From Gulosibacter macacae (GTDB lineage: Bacteria > Actinomycetota > Actinomycetes > Actinomycetales > Microbacteriaceae): a DNA stretch of 64,000 nucleotides. Of this stretch, positions 54,608 through 63,730 are shown piece by piece. Every line of letters begins with the position of its first letter. The stretch's first letter is position 1. The position numbers were made by a program, and so were the translations under genes. A model generated the notes under the pieces. The model made no database searches. It was not told the DNA's origin and saw only the letters and a list, made by a program, of their open reading frames with translations. The stretch spans positions 124,001-188,000 of the forward strand of contig NZ_RQVS01000006.1 in NCBI RefSeq assembly GCF_003865375.1, read 5' to 3'.

Positions 54608-56599
54608 TCACGCGAACGCGGCGGGCAGCTGCGCGGCGTCGGTGACCGGTAGCCGGCAGGTGTGGTTGCGACACACGAACGCGGTCGGCTCGGTGACCCG
54701 GATGCGGCCTTCAAGCAGCGGGGTCGCAAGCGTCGACTCGGGGTCGGCAATCACGACCACCGAGCCACTCGGCGCGAGTTGCGCAGCAGCGACCGCGAGC
54801 GGCCAAGCGTCGACAGCATCCGGCGCGGTGATCACGATCTCAGCGGGAGCACCGGCGCCACTGGCCGCATCCTCGGCGGCATCGCGCAGCGCCCACCCCG
54901 CCCAGCGCGCCGAATGCTCGAGTAGCGGCCAGCGCCCGGCGGCCGCGGGCCCAGTCTCATCGAGGTGATCGCTCACCCGCGCGAGCAAGCGGTGCGCCGC
55001 GATGAGGAGGCTCGTGCCCGACGGACTCGGGTCGTCCTCGAGTTCACGCGGACGAACAAAGAGCCCGGGAACATCACCAGCGGCATCGAACCAGCCGCCA
55101 CCAGGCGCAGCGAAATGCGCGTCAGCCGCCGTGAGCAAGAGCTCAGCCCGTTGCATCCACGCACCCGAGCCCGTCGCTGCGGCCAGCCGAATGAACCCGA
55201 GCGCGAGGGCCCCGTAGTCGGATGCGGTGCCCGGCGCCGACCCCGCCACCCCGTCACGCGAGGCACGCACGAGGCGCGAGCTCGATGCATTCCAGTGCAC
55301 CGACCACACCCCTTCGGCCGCGGCCTGCGCAGTTGCAAGCCAACCACGCTCATCGAGGATGAGCGCCGCCCGCACGAGGGAATCGATGGCGAGACCGTTG
55401 AACTCGGCAATCACCGATTCGTCGCGGGCGGGTTGCGGACGCCGTGCCCGAGCCGAGCGCAACGTTGCAAGCACGCGCTCGAGCCTTGCCCGCTCGTCGT
55501 CGCTGAGCGCATCGCGGTCAATTGACCAGCGCAGCACCGAGGCGCCGCGCTCAAAGGTGCCAGCCTCGGTCACACCGAGTGCGCTCGCCGCCCACTCAGC
55601 GTCGTCGCCGAGCAACTCGCCGAACTCGGCGCGGGTGAACACCGCGTGCGAACCTTCCTCTCCAGCAGCGTCGGCATCGAGGCTCGTGGCGAAGGCGCCG
55701 GATGCGGTGCGTAGCTCAGTCTCGAGCCAACCCACAATGCCGCGGGCGGCGTCGGCGAACGCGCGATGCTTGGGGCGCAATCGCGCCGCTACGGCGAAGG
55801 CGCCGAGGAGCTGCGCATTGTCGGCGAGCATCTTCTCGAAGTGCGGCACAGTCCAGGTGTCGTCGACGGTGTAGCGGGCGAAGCCGCCGATGAGGAGGTC
55901 GTGGATGCCGCCCTGCTCGATCGCGTCGAGGGTGCGTAACGCCATGCGTTGGCCATCGGGGAGTGCGAGGAGTCCGGTGAGCAGTGGGGTGCCAGGGAAC
56001 TTCGGCGCCCCGCCAAAGCCGCCATTGCGCGCGTCGAACTCGGATGCGGTGCGGCCAATGAGCTCGTCGAGGTCGGGGGAGCGGTCGCCCGCGGGAGCGC
56101 CAGTGAGTCGGCGCAACCCCGTGGCGACGCGCTCGCCGCGCGCCTGGAGGGCGTCGCGGTGGTTGTGCCAGCTTTCGGCGACGTTCGTGCAGGCCTCGAG
56201 GAACGAGGGCATATTGCCGCGGCGCTCGGGCGGGAAGTAGGTGCCGGCGGCGAAGGGGCGACCGGATGGGGTTGCGAACACGGTCATCGGCCAGCCGGCT
56301 TGGCCGGCGAGGGCTTCGGTGGCTTGTAGATAGATGGCGTCGACATCGGGGCGCTCTTCGCGGTCGACTTTGATCGCGACGAAGTGCTCGTTGACATAGG
56401 CGGCGATGGCGGGATCTTCAAACGACTCGTGCGCCATGACATGGCACCAGTGACAGGCGGCATAACCAATCGAAATGAACAGCGGCACGTTGCGGCGGGC
56501 GGCCTCGGCGAGTGCATCCTCGCCCCAGGGCCACCAATCGATGGGGTTGTCAGCGTGCTGGCGGAGGTAGCTGCTGGGGGCGTCGGCGAGTCGGTTCAT
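54608..56599 (-). CDS. YyaL-like protein (DUF255, thioredoxin plus glycoside-like barrel)
   Basis: 663 residues, usual for YyaL/spermatogenesis-associated protein 20 homologues. The first 170 form a thioredoxin-like domain with AACHWCHVMAHESFED (Cys-x-x-Cys) and AIKVDREERPDVDAIYLQ. The rest is an alpha-toroid like cellobiose epimerase (GGIHDLLIGGFARYTVDDTWTVPHFEKML). The C-terminus carries CRNHTC, a second Cys pair. Function is unclear; relatives are suggested to have redox or sugar-isomerase roles. ATG 56599 gives the family N-terminus with SSYLRQHADNPIDWWPW. Confidence 0.92.
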   Translation of the reverse strand: MNRLADAPSSYLRQHADNPIDWWPWGEDALAEAARRNVPLFISIGYAACHWCHVMAHESFEDPAIAAYVNEHFVAIKVDREERPDVDAIYLQATEALAGQAGWPMTVFATPSGRPFAAGTYFPPERRGNMPSFLEACTNVAESWHNHRDALQARGERVATGLRRLTGAPAGDRSPDLDELIGRTASEFDARNGGFGGAPKFPGTPLLTGLLALPDGQRMALRTLDAIEQGGIHDLLIGGFARYTVDDTWTVPHFEKMLADNAQLLGAFAVAARLRPKHRAFADAARGIVGWLETELRTASGAFATSLDADAAGEEGSHAVFTRAEFGELLGDDAEWAASALGVTEAGTFERGASVLRWSIDRDALSDDERARLERVLATLRSARARRPQPARDESVIAEFNGLAIDSLVRAALILDERGWLATAQAAAEGVWSVHWNASSSRLVRASRDGVAGSAPGTASDYGALALGFIRLAAATGSGAWMQRAELLLTAADAHFAAPGGGWFDAAGDVPGLFVRPRELEDDPSPSGTSLLIAAHRLLARVSDHLDETGPAAAGRWPLLEHSARWAGWALRDAAEDAASGAGAPAEIVITAPDAVDAWPLAVAAAQLAPSGSVVVIADPESTLATPLLEGRIRVTEPTAFVCRNHTCRLPVTDAAQLPAAFA

Positions 56600-56640
56600 G
56601 GGCTGAGCCTTGCAGGTGCGGCCGAGTGTGCGCTCAGGTG

Positions 56641-56677
56641 GCCCGCGAAGCGGAGGCGCGCAGCGACAGATCGAGAC
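56641..56677. repeat. Partial TCGAG-type repeat
   Basis: GCGAAGCGGAGGCGCGCAGC and GACAGATCGAGACC are a half-copy of the interspersed repeat, in the short gap between divergent YyaL-like and FUSC genes. Confidence 0.65.
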
Positions 56678-56704
56678 CCTTGCCCGCGACGTAGGCTGGG
56701 GCAC

Positions 56705-57742
56705 ATGCGATTTCTCGTGGCATTTCGGGCAGCAACGCGAGGGCCACTCCTCCAAGTCGCCAAGACCGCGCTCGCAATCGCCCTCTCGTGGTTCGCCGCC
56801 GTGTTCTTGCTTGGCGTACCCACCCCGATCTTCGCCGCGATCGCCGCCATTCTCGTCGTGCTCCCGAGCGTGAACCAATCGTTTGAGCGTGGCATCGAGC
56901 GTTCGATCGGCGTCGTGCTCGGCGTGGTCATCGCCGCCGCGCTCGGCGCAGTCTTCGGCAATACCAGCTGGGTCGTGCTCGTCGCAATCGGGGTCGCGCT
57001 CATTGCCGCCTGGCTCCTCAAAGTCACCCCCGGCACCACCAACCAAATGGCAATTAGCGCAATGCTCGTGCTCGCGCTTGGTGGCACCTCCGACCACTAC
57101 GCTCTTGACCGCATCCTCGAAACCCTCATTGGTTGCGCCATCGGCATCATCATCAACGCACTCATCGTGCCGCCCGTGCGCATCGAACCTGCCCGCCAAA
57201 AGCTCGAACTCCTCGGTAGCGAACTCTCGGCCCACCTCGACCGGCTTGCCACCGCGCTCACCACCCCGCAGACTTCGGCTGAACTGCAGGGGCTCATGAT
57301 CGAAGCACGGTTGCTTCGTCCGATGGAGGCGGCCGCCAAAGCCGCGATCGCCGACGGCCGCGATTCGCTCGCGATGAATCCGCGGCGCTCGCGGCATCGC
57401 GAAGAGCTCGCCACGATGCAGACCCTGCTCGATGATGTGCTCGCGCCAATCGTGCGACGGGTCGTCGGCATGACCCGGGCGGTGCTCGATCACCACAACG
57501 AGTCGGTGCCGCACGAACTGTCGGCGCTCGCGATCGCCGATCAGCTGCACCGTGCATCCCATGATGTGCGCCTGGTCGTCTACATCGCCGAAGTTGATCC
57601 CGATCCGATCACCTCGGCGATTCCCGCGCTCACTGCCCCGCTCGAACTTCGGCCGCCGCGCAGTGAGAACTGGATTCTCATTGGGTCGCTGACCGAGGAT
57701 GTGCGGCGGGTGCGGGAGATTTTGCTCGGGGAGAACCCGTAG
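56705..57742 (+). CDS. FUSC/ArAE family membrane protein
   Basis: 345 residues. Six hydrophobic helices at the N-terminus (ALSWFAAVFLLGVPTPIFAAIAAIL, then VVLGVVIAAALGAVFG and WVVLVAIGVALIAAWLL) with the block PSVNQSFERGIERSIGVVLG, which is the conserved motif of aromatic acid exporter-type FUSC proteins. A long cytoplasmic helical domain follows. Probably an exporter of aromatic or small organic acids. ATG 56705 gives the family start. Confidence 0.82.
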   Translation: MRFLVAFRAATRGPLLQVAKTALAIALSWFAAVFLLGVPTPIFAAIAAILVVLPSVNQSFERGIERSIGVVLGVVIAAALGAVFGNTSWVVLVAIGVALIAAWLLKVTPGTTNQMAISAMLVLALGGTSDHYALDRILETLIGCAIGIIINALIVPPVRIEPARQKLELLGSELSAHLDRLATALTTPQTSAELQGLMIEARLLRPMEAAAKAAIADGRDSLAMNPRRSRHREELATMQTLLDDVLAPIVRRVVGMTRAVLDHHNESVPHELSALAIADQLHRASHDVRLVVYIAEVDPDPITSAIPALTAPLELRPPRSENWILIGSLTEDVRRVREILLGENP

Positions 57743-57856
57743 CGCTTCCAGCGCCTCAGCACGCACCAATTGCACCAACCGGCCCAGCGCGTGGCATGAT
57801 TCGAATTTGCTGGGATGCGCGGAAGCTGACCGATCGCATCGGCGAGAGAGGACGGC

Positions 57857-59047
57857 ATGCGCGGCTACTGGACCAGCGACAAGGTTGGGGCGCTCGTCGC
57901 CGTACTCCTCACCGCGATGTGCATGCGTCCGGCGATCGTGTCGTTCGGTCCGCTCGCGCAGCGCATTGGCGAAGACCTGCAGCTCTCATCGGCGCAACTC
58001 GGTGGCCTCGCCTCAGTGCCGGTGCTCGCGTTCGGCCTCATCTCGGCGTTCGTGGCGAGACCCGCGCGCCACCTCGGTTACGCAAGGTTCACGCTGCTCG
58101 CGCTTGTTGTGCTCGGCATCGGCATCGCCCTGCGCCTCATCCCCGGAGCCTGGGCGCTTTGGAGTGGCACGGCCCTCGTCGGCGCCGGCATCGCGGCCCT
58201 CAACGTGCTCATGCCCGCGGTCGTGAAGCAACGCTTCCCCGAGCGGGTTTCGTTCGTCACCGGCATCTACTCGGCGCTCCTCGTTGGCTCGGCCGCCGGT
58301 TTTGTCGCCCTCGCCACCCCGATCGCGGTTGCCACCGGCGATTGGCGCATCGCGCTCGCGGCCTCACTCCCGATCGTGATTGTTGCCGCCATCGCGACCA
58401 TTCTTCGCATCCGCCGCGCCACCCCCGAGGCTGGCACTGCCGCAGTCGCCCCATCGGTTGCATCCCGACTCTGGAGCTCACCGCTCGCCTGGGCCGTCAC
58501 GTTCTACATGGGGATGCAGTCGACGATCTTCTACATCGTCGGCAACTGGATTCCCACGATCGAACAATCGGTCGGCATCTCTGAAGTGGATGCTGGCCTG
58601 CACTTCGCGCTCTCACAAATCGTTGGTGTGCCGTTCGGCTTCTTCGCGACGGCGCTCATGCAGCGGGTGCGCGACCACCGGCCGCTCGCGGCAACCGCCG
58701 GCATCGCGGGAGTGCTCCCGGTGCTTGGGGCGATCATGGTGCCGGGCCTCATGCCGCTGTGGACCGTGATCATGGGTCTCATCGCCGGCATCACTCTGCC
58801 GGTCGCGCTCGCCCTCATCGGCGAGCGGGCGGGCTCAACGGCCGAAGCCGCACGACTCTCGGGCATGGCGCAATCGGTCGGCTACATGCTCGCCGCGGCC
58901 GGCCCCTTCGTCGCGGGCTGGATGTTCCAGGTCACCGACACGTGGAACTCGGTGCTCTGGCTCGTGTTTGGGCTCACGCTGGTGCTTGGCGTCTCGGGTT
59001 GGTTTGCTGGAACGAATCGCACGATCGCCGAAGAACGGCACTCGTAA
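57857..59047 (+). CDS. MFS transporter, CynX/NimT family
   Basis: 396 residues with twelve helices. TAMCMRPAIVSFGPLAQRIGEDLQLSSAQLGGLASVPVL is the standard opening of the CynX/NimT group; WTVIMGLIAGITLPVALALIG is another conserved element. Relatives carry cyanate, nitroimidazoles or small anions. ATG 57857 has GAGAGGA in front. The gene stands alone, with a 12-bp hairpin after the stop. Confidence 0.88.
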   Translation: MRGYWTSDKVGALVAVLLTAMCMRPAIVSFGPLAQRIGEDLQLSSAQLGGLASVPVLAFGLISAFVARPARHLGYARFTLLALVVLGIGIALRLIPGAWALWSGTALVGAGIAALNVLMPAVVKQRFPERVSFVTGIYSALLVGSAAGFVALATPIAVATGDWRIALAASLPIVIVAAIATILRIRRATPEAGTAAVAPSVASRLWSSPLAWAVTFYMGMQSTIFYIVGNWIPTIEQSVGISEVDAGLHFALSQIVGVPFGFFATALMQRVRDHRPLAATAGIAGVLPVLGAIMVPGLMPLWTVIMGLIAGITLPVALALIGERAGSTAEAARLSGMAQSVGYMLAAAGPFVAGWMFQVTDTWNSVLWLVFGLTLVLGVSGWFAGTNRTIAEERHS

Positions 59048-59055
59048 CGAGCGGG

Positions 59056-59083
59056 ATGAAGATGAGAGTGTTCTCATCTTCAT
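59056..59083. terminator. 12-bp hairpin after MFS gene
   Basis: ATGAAGATGAGA pairs exactly with TCTCATCTTCAT around a four-base loop, 8 bases after the stop. The stem is A/T-rich, unusual for this genome. Confidence 0.55.
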
Positions 59084-59183
59084 GTCACTGCGGTCTCCTG
59101 GCCCGTTCGTAACTTCGGATGCGAAGGGTGCGTAGACCGTGCCCACTCACCACTGCTGAACTTGCGATTGAAACGAGGCTCCC

Positions 59184-59624
59184 GTGCGAAAGACGCTGGC
59201 CATTCTCCTCATCTCCGCCGCGGCGGTGACGAGTGCCGCGACGATTGCTGTGGGTGCTTCGCTCGCGCAGACCGACGATGTCATCGGCGACCCGATCTAC
59301 ATCAACACCCAGGTGTCGACGACGAGTACTCCGATTCCGGCGCCGTCAACGAGCTCGCCGAATCCCACGACCACCGCGACGCCGACGGCCACGCCGACAC
59401 CCACGGCCACGCCGAAGCCGAGTGAACAGTCGAACCCGGGCGGCGCTGGCGGGCAGCTCGGTGGTGCCGCGGTCGTACCCCCGGCGAACCCCGTCCCGGC
59501 GAACCCGAACGCGGGCGGCTCTGGTGGCGGCTCCTCAGGCGGCGGCGGGTCGTCCGACGACGACGACTGGGATGATGACGACGATGATGACGACGATGAC
59601 GATTGGGACGATGACGACGACTAA
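59184..59624 (+). CDS. Secreted protein with Asp-rich tail
   Basis: 146 residues. A signal peptide (MRKTLAILLISAAAVTSAATIAVGA) leads into a Thr/Pro repeat (PTTTATPTATPTPTATPKP), a Gly/Ala/Pro segment, and a tail of about 25 residues made almost wholly of Asp with two Trp (SDDDDWDDDD type). Such tails can bind divalent cations. It converges on the two-component genes. Similar acidic small exoproteins occur beside such systems and may be targets or ligand-sensing partners, but this is inference. GTG 59184 is the start. Confidence 0.75.
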   Translation: MRKTLAILLISAAAVTSAATIAVGASLAQTDDVIGDPIYINTQVSTTSTPIPAPSTSSPNPTTTATPTATPTPTATPKPSEQSNPGGAGGQLGGAAVVPPANPVPANPNAGGSGGGSSGGGGSSDDDDWDDDDDDDDDDDWDDDDD

Positions 59625-59675
59625 GCCCTAGTCGCCATCACCCGCGGTGCGCGGCGTGTGGCCCGCCGGTGTGAC

Positions 59676-60350
59676 TCACACCAGCCGGTAGCCCACGCCG
59701 CGCACCGTTTCAATGCGATCGGTGCCGAGCTTGCGGCGCAAATACCGCACGTACACATCAACGACGTTCGACGCCGGGTCAAAGTCGTAGCCCCACACCC
59801 GCGAAAGCAATTGCTCGCGGGTGAGAGCCTGCCCCGGATGCCGCAGGAACTCCTGCGCGAGCGCAAATTCCCGCGCAGACAGGTCAATCTCTCGTCCGGC
59901 GACCGTGGCCCGATGCGTCCGCAGATCGAGGGAGAGATCGTCGTGCGTGAGCACGGTCGGCTCGCCCGCTGCATCCGCCCCATCGCCTGCCTGTACGCGC
60001 AAACGCAACCGGATGCGGGCAAGCAACTCTTCGAAGCGGAAGGGCGTGGCCATATAGTCATCGGCGCCGGTTTCGAGACCGTGCACCGTATCGCTCACCG
60101 AGCTGCGGGCGGTGAGGATGATGACGGGCGTGCGCACGCCCATGCCGCGGATCGTGTCGAGCACGCTGAATCCGTCGAGATCGGGTAGTCCGATGTCGAG
60201 CACGATGAGGTCGAAGGCGTCTGAGGCGGCAAGATCGATCCCTTCGTTGCCGGTGCCGACGGCGGTTGAGGCATGGCCGTTCGCCTTGAGCCCCTTGGTG
60301 ATGAACGCGGCAATGCGGGCTTCGTCTTCGATGATGAGGATGTTCGTCAT
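59676..60350 (-). CDS. OmpR-family response regulator, conserved Lys replaced by Thr
   Basis: 224 residues. The receiver has the acidic pair in LIIEDEARIAAF and the phosphoacceptor Asp in LIVLDIGLPDLDG, but GADDYMATPFRFEEL carries Thr where nearly all have Lys (Y-x-x-K-P-F). The DNA-binding winged helix follows: LSAREFALAQEFLRHPGQALTREQLL and VVDVYVRYLRRKLG, ending in RGVGYRLV. It is paired with the kinase upstream (30 bases). The codon is ACG; AAG would restore Lys by a single change. Confidence 0.92.
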   Translation of the reverse strand: MTNILIIEDEARIAAFITKGLKANGHASTAVGTGNEGIDLAASDAFDLIVLDIGLPDLDGFSVLDTIRGMGVRTPVIILTARSSVSDTVHGLETGADDYMATPFRFEELLARIRLRLRVQAGDGADAAGEPTVLTHDDLSLDLRTHRATVAGREIDLSAREFALAQEFLRHPGQALTREQLLSRVWGYDFDPASNVVDVYVRYLRRKLGTDRIETVRGVGYRLV

Positions 60351-60380
60351 TGGTTCCTTGCGGTCAGTTCGGCCGAGCGG

Positions 60381-61967
60381 TCAGGGCTGCTCGGGTGTCA
60401 GCGTGCCGAGCTGGTAAATATGCGGATCAAGGTCGGGACGCAGCGCCGGGAGCACGAGCGTGAACGTCGATCCCTCGCCGAGCGTCGAATCGACCGTGAC
60501 GTGCCCGCCGTGGGCGCGCGCAATTGACGCGACAATCGAAAGGCCGAGGCCAAGTCCCATGCCGATAAGTGGACCTGAGACCGCATCCGTGTTTGATTGC
60601 GAGCCATCAGCCTGCTCGAAGCGACCAAAGATGCGCTCCTGCTGCTCGGGTGGAATACCCGCGCCGCTATCGCGCACCCAGAGGTGCACGTGCTTCGCCG
60701 AAGGATCGAGCTCCGCGCCGAGCGCGATCGTGTCACCGACCTCGGTGTGCTTCACCGAATTGCCGACGAACTGGATGAGCGCCTGCGTGAGTCGCTGCTG
60801 GTCGACGTCGAGCGTGAGCTGCGGACGGGCATCAATCTGCCAATCGCGGTCGCCAAGTGGCCGTGACTTATCGAGCACATCGTCAAGCAACTCGTCGATC
60901 GGAGTCGGCGCTCGATGCAGGAAGTCGGGACGGTCGGCCTTGGCGAGGGTGATGAGATCGGCGACGAGCCGCTCCATCCGGCTCAACTCATCGAGCACAA
61001 GATCGCGGGTCGCGAGCACATCGTCGGGATCATCCGCATCCATGAGTTCGAGGTGCCCCTGCACGATCGTGAGCGGCGTGCGCAACTCGTGACTCACATC
61101 ATCGAGCAGCTCGCGTTGGCTCGCAAAGGCTTGCTCGAGGCGATCGAGCATGCTGTTGAAGGTCTCGAGCAGGCGCGCGAGATCGTCGTTGCCTTCAACC
61201 GGGATGCGCTGGGTCAGGTCACTGCCGCCGATGCGTTCTGCAGTGCGGCGCGCGGTCGTGAGGGGCGAGAGGATGCGGCCAATGATGAGCCAGGTGACCG
61301 CCGCGGCGATCGCGAGCACGAGCGCGCCAATGGCGAGGCGGATCAGGAGGTGCCGGAGGAGTTCGTCGTAGCCGGGGTTCTGATCGAAGGCAACGACGAG
61401 CGCGGCCGGCGGGCTGTTCGCATCGAGCGACACTGGGATCACCGCGAGGCGATAGCTCGTCTTGCTCGTGGTGACCGTGGTGCGAATCGAGCGCGGTTCT
61501 TGGGTGAGCAGGAGCGCCTGGCGGATGAGTTCAGAATCGGCCTCGAGGCGCAGCGGCACTGAGTCGGGGGCGAGCCAGCGCAGGTCGCCCGCGACAATGC
61601 CGACGAGTCCCTCATCAGGCTCGGGCACCGTGCGCTGCAGCGCGAGCCGCACGAGACTATCGGCGTCGGCGAAGGGCTCACCGGTGGCCGGATCGACGCC
61701 GGTGGTCGCGAGCGTGTGCACTTCGGCGTAGGCACGCTCGAGCGAGGTGTTCCAGTGGTCATCGAGGCTGCGGCGGTCGACGAAATAGTCGATGGCACCG
61801 GTGATGACCAGGGTGAGCGCGGTGAGCACGGTGAGGGCGAGGATGACGCGGGCACGCACGGTGCCGAGGCGGGTGGCGAGCGAGCGATCGTCGCCTGCGG
61901 TGGCACGTGCTGGGGAGGGTGCTGTGGTCTCGGATGCGGCAGGCTCGGCAGGCATCGGATGCGGCAT
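60381..61967 (-). CDS. Sensor histidine kinase
   Basis: 528 residues. A polar leader precedes TM1 (ARVILALTVLTALTLVITGAI), then an outside domain of about 135 residues, then TM2 (LLIRLAIGALVLAIAAAVTWLIIG) and HAMP. HisKA carries the phosphorylated His in DDVSHELRTPLTIVQGH, and HATPase has QFVGNSVKHT (N box), RDSGAGIPPE (G1) and GLGLSIVASIARAHGG (G2). It is co-directional with and upstream of the response regulator. ATG 61967 has GAGGAGGTG in front. The signal is unknown. Confidence 0.95.
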   Translation of the reverse strand: MPHPMPAEPAASETTAPSPARATAGDDRSLATRLGTVRARVILALTVLTALTLVITGAIDYFVDRRSLDDHWNTSLERAYAEVHTLATTGVDPATGEPFADADSLVRLALQRTVPEPDEGLVGIVAGDLRWLAPDSVPLRLEADSELIRQALLLTQEPRSIRTTVTTSKTSYRLAVIPVSLDANSPPAALVVAFDQNPGYDELLRHLLIRLAIGALVLAIAAAVTWLIIGRILSPLTTARRTAERIGGSDLTQRIPVEGNDDLARLLETFNSMLDRLEQAFASQRELLDDVSHELRTPLTIVQGHLELMDADDPDDVLATRDLVLDELSRMERLVADLITLAKADRPDFLHRAPTPIDELLDDVLDKSRPLGDRDWQIDARPQLTLDVDQQRLTQALIQFVGNSVKHTEVGDTIALGAELDPSAKHVHLWVRDSGAGIPPEQQERIFGRFEQADGSQSNTDAVSGPLIGMGLGLGLSIVASIARAHGGHVTVDSTLGEGSTFTLVLPALRPDLDPHIYQLGTLTPEQP

Positions 61968-62086
61968 CGTCACCTCCTCGGTGGCAGCGGCGAGGAGGTG
62001 CCGCAGCCTGGTCGCCTGCCCATTCTGACATCCGCGGCGCACCGCGCTTGTGAGCACAGCCAGGCGAAGGTGGGCAGAATTGACCC

Positions 62087-62893
62087 GTGAGCTCACTAAC
62101 GAGGCCAGAGCCGAGCATCCATTGGGGTGTGGTGCCGGCGCTCGCGGTGTCGCTTTCGGCGACCGTGCTCTTCGCGTTCCTCAACCCGTGGGGTTACCTC
62201 TTGCTTGCCGTCGGTGTTGCCGGTGGTTTTGCGCACTCGCGGGCGCTCGGTCGGGATCTCGCGATCATCGGCGCCGGGCTCGTGATCGTGAGTTCGTGGC
62301 CGATGGAAGCGAACCTCGACTGGTGGAACATCGTCGTCATGGGGGCAGTGCTCACGGCGGCCGTCGGGGTGCCGTTTCTGCTTGACCGCTGGTGGGGCGA
62401 GCGCACAATTCGGTTCCCGCTGCGCCGTGGCGAGCCGTGGTCACGACTTGAGCGCGCCTGGCTTGTGGCGGTGCTGGTGCTCGGCTGGCTCATCCTGCCC
62501 TTCTATTTCATTCGTTCCGAGTCGTACCTGAATTGGCCGGCGGTGCACGAATGGCACGAGGTGGCGCGTTTGCTCATTGGCGTGAGCGCGGTCGGTATTT
62601 GGGATGAACTCTTCTTTATCTGCACGATCTTTGCGCTCTATCGCCGGCACTTCCCGATGTGGACGGCGAATGTGTTGCAGGCGATCGTGTTCGTGTCGTT
62701 CCTATGGGAACTTGGCTATCGCTCCTGGGGTCCGGTCATGACCTCAGTATTCGCGCTCGTGCAGGGGTGGATCTTCCAGAAGACCCGCTCGCTCACCTAT
62801 GTCATCTGCGTGCATCTGCTCTTTGACCTCGTGGTGTTCCTCGTGATCGTGCACGCCCACAACCGCGAGTGGTTCGCCTGGTTTATCTACTGA
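62087..62893 (+). CDS. CPBP-like intramembrane protein with altered motif
   Basis: 268 residues with about seven helices. HEWHEVARLLIGVSAVGIWDELFFICTIFALYRR stands where CPBP/Abi proteases have EExxxR; here it is D-E-x-x-F, missing the first Glu and the Arg. HLLFDLVVFLV near the end keeps a motif-3-like His. Such changes suggest it is not an active CAAX-type protease. GTG 62087 is the start, with a weak ribosome site. Confidence 0.6.
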   Translation: MSSLTRPEPSIHWGVVPALAVSLSATVLFAFLNPWGYLLLAVGVAGGFAHSRALGRDLAIIGAGLVIVSSWPMEANLDWWNIVVMGAVLTAAVGVPFLLDRWWGERTIRFPLRRGEPWSRLERAWLVAVLVLGWLILPFYFIRSESYLNWPAVHEWHEVARLLIGVSAVGIWDELFFICTIFALYRRHFPMWTANVLQAIVFVSFLWELGYRSWGPVMTSVFALVQGWIFQKTRSLTYVICVHLLFDLVVFLVIVHAHNREWFAWFIY

Positions 62894-62954
62894 CCGTCGT
62901 GTTCTGAGCCTCTCGAAGGGCCCCCATCCCACACCTTCAACTAGCGTTGTCAAC

Positions 62955-63560
62955 GTGACTCCCTCAGCGCGCCCCGCCATGCCGATTCGTAGCGCCATCG
63001 CCTGGCTGTGGTGGCGAGTGAGCCGCTACCCTCTCGTGCGCGAGCAACCGCGAGTGACCGGCTCGCGCATCCTCATTGGTGCGCCGCACACCTCGAATTG
63101 GGACTTCGTCTACATGCTCGCCATTGCCTGGGATGCACGGCTCAAGGTGCGCTGGCTCGGCAAGCAAGAGCTCTTCCGCAGCTGGCGTGGGCCCATCATG
63201 CGCGCGCTTGGCGGCATCCCCGTTGACCGCAAGAATCCGGCCGGGCTCGTTGATGCGGTGGTGGCGCAAGCGCTCACGGAGCCCGACTTCGCGCTTGTAG
63301 TCACGCCCGAAGGCACCCGCTCGGGCGATGGTTGGCGCAGCGGTTTTTATCGCATCGCGATGGCCACTGGGATGCCCGTGACACTCGGGTTTGTGGATGC
63401 AGCGACCCGTACGACCGGTCTCGGTCCGACCATCAAGCTCACCGGTGATGTCTCGGCCGATATGGATTGCATCCGGGCTTTCTACGCAGACAAGCGTGGC
63501 GTGCATCCAGATCGTCGAACCGAGCCACGATTGGCGAGCGAAGACTCAGACCACGAGTGA
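62955..63560 (+). CDS. Acyltransferase (1-acylglycerol-3-phosphate type)
   Basis: 201 residues. HTSNWDF contains the HxxxxD catalytic motif and VTPEGTRSGDGWRSGFYRIA the EGTR acyl-acceptor motif. Short N-terminal hydrophobic part, basic C-terminus. It transfers an acyl group in phospholipid or glycolipid synthesis at the inner membrane. GTG 62955 is the start. A hairpin follows. Confidence 0.9.
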   Translation: MTPSARPAMPIRSAIAWLWWRVSRYPLVREQPRVTGSRILIGAPHTSNWDFVYMLAIAWDARLKVRWLGKQELFRSWRGPIMRALGGIPVDRKNPAGLVDAVVAQALTEPDFALVVTPEGTRSGDGWRSGFYRIAMATGMPVTLGFVDAATRTTGLGPTIKLTGDVSADMDCIRAFYADKRGVHPDRRTEPRLASEDSDHE

Positions 63561-63580
63561 CGCTGCGTTCTGATGTGCGC

Positions 63581-63606
63581 AAAGTCTGGATGCATCCAAA
63601 CTTTGG
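63581..63606. terminator. Hairpin after acyltransferase gene
   Basis: CAAAGT-C-TGGATG pairs with CATCCA-A-ACTTTG, a loopless palindrome of 26 bases with one mismatch pair, 20 bases after the stop. It may serve as terminator; the gap 63607-63730 shows nothing else. Confidence 0.45.
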
Positions 63607-63730
63607 GATGTCTCGACGTCGGTAGAGCAATTGCATAGCCTCTATTCAGGATGTTTTCAGCTGGATGGTCGGTACAGTCCGGCCGTGCTGGAACGTATGC
63701 ACACAACTGTTCTGATCTGAGGCGTACCCG

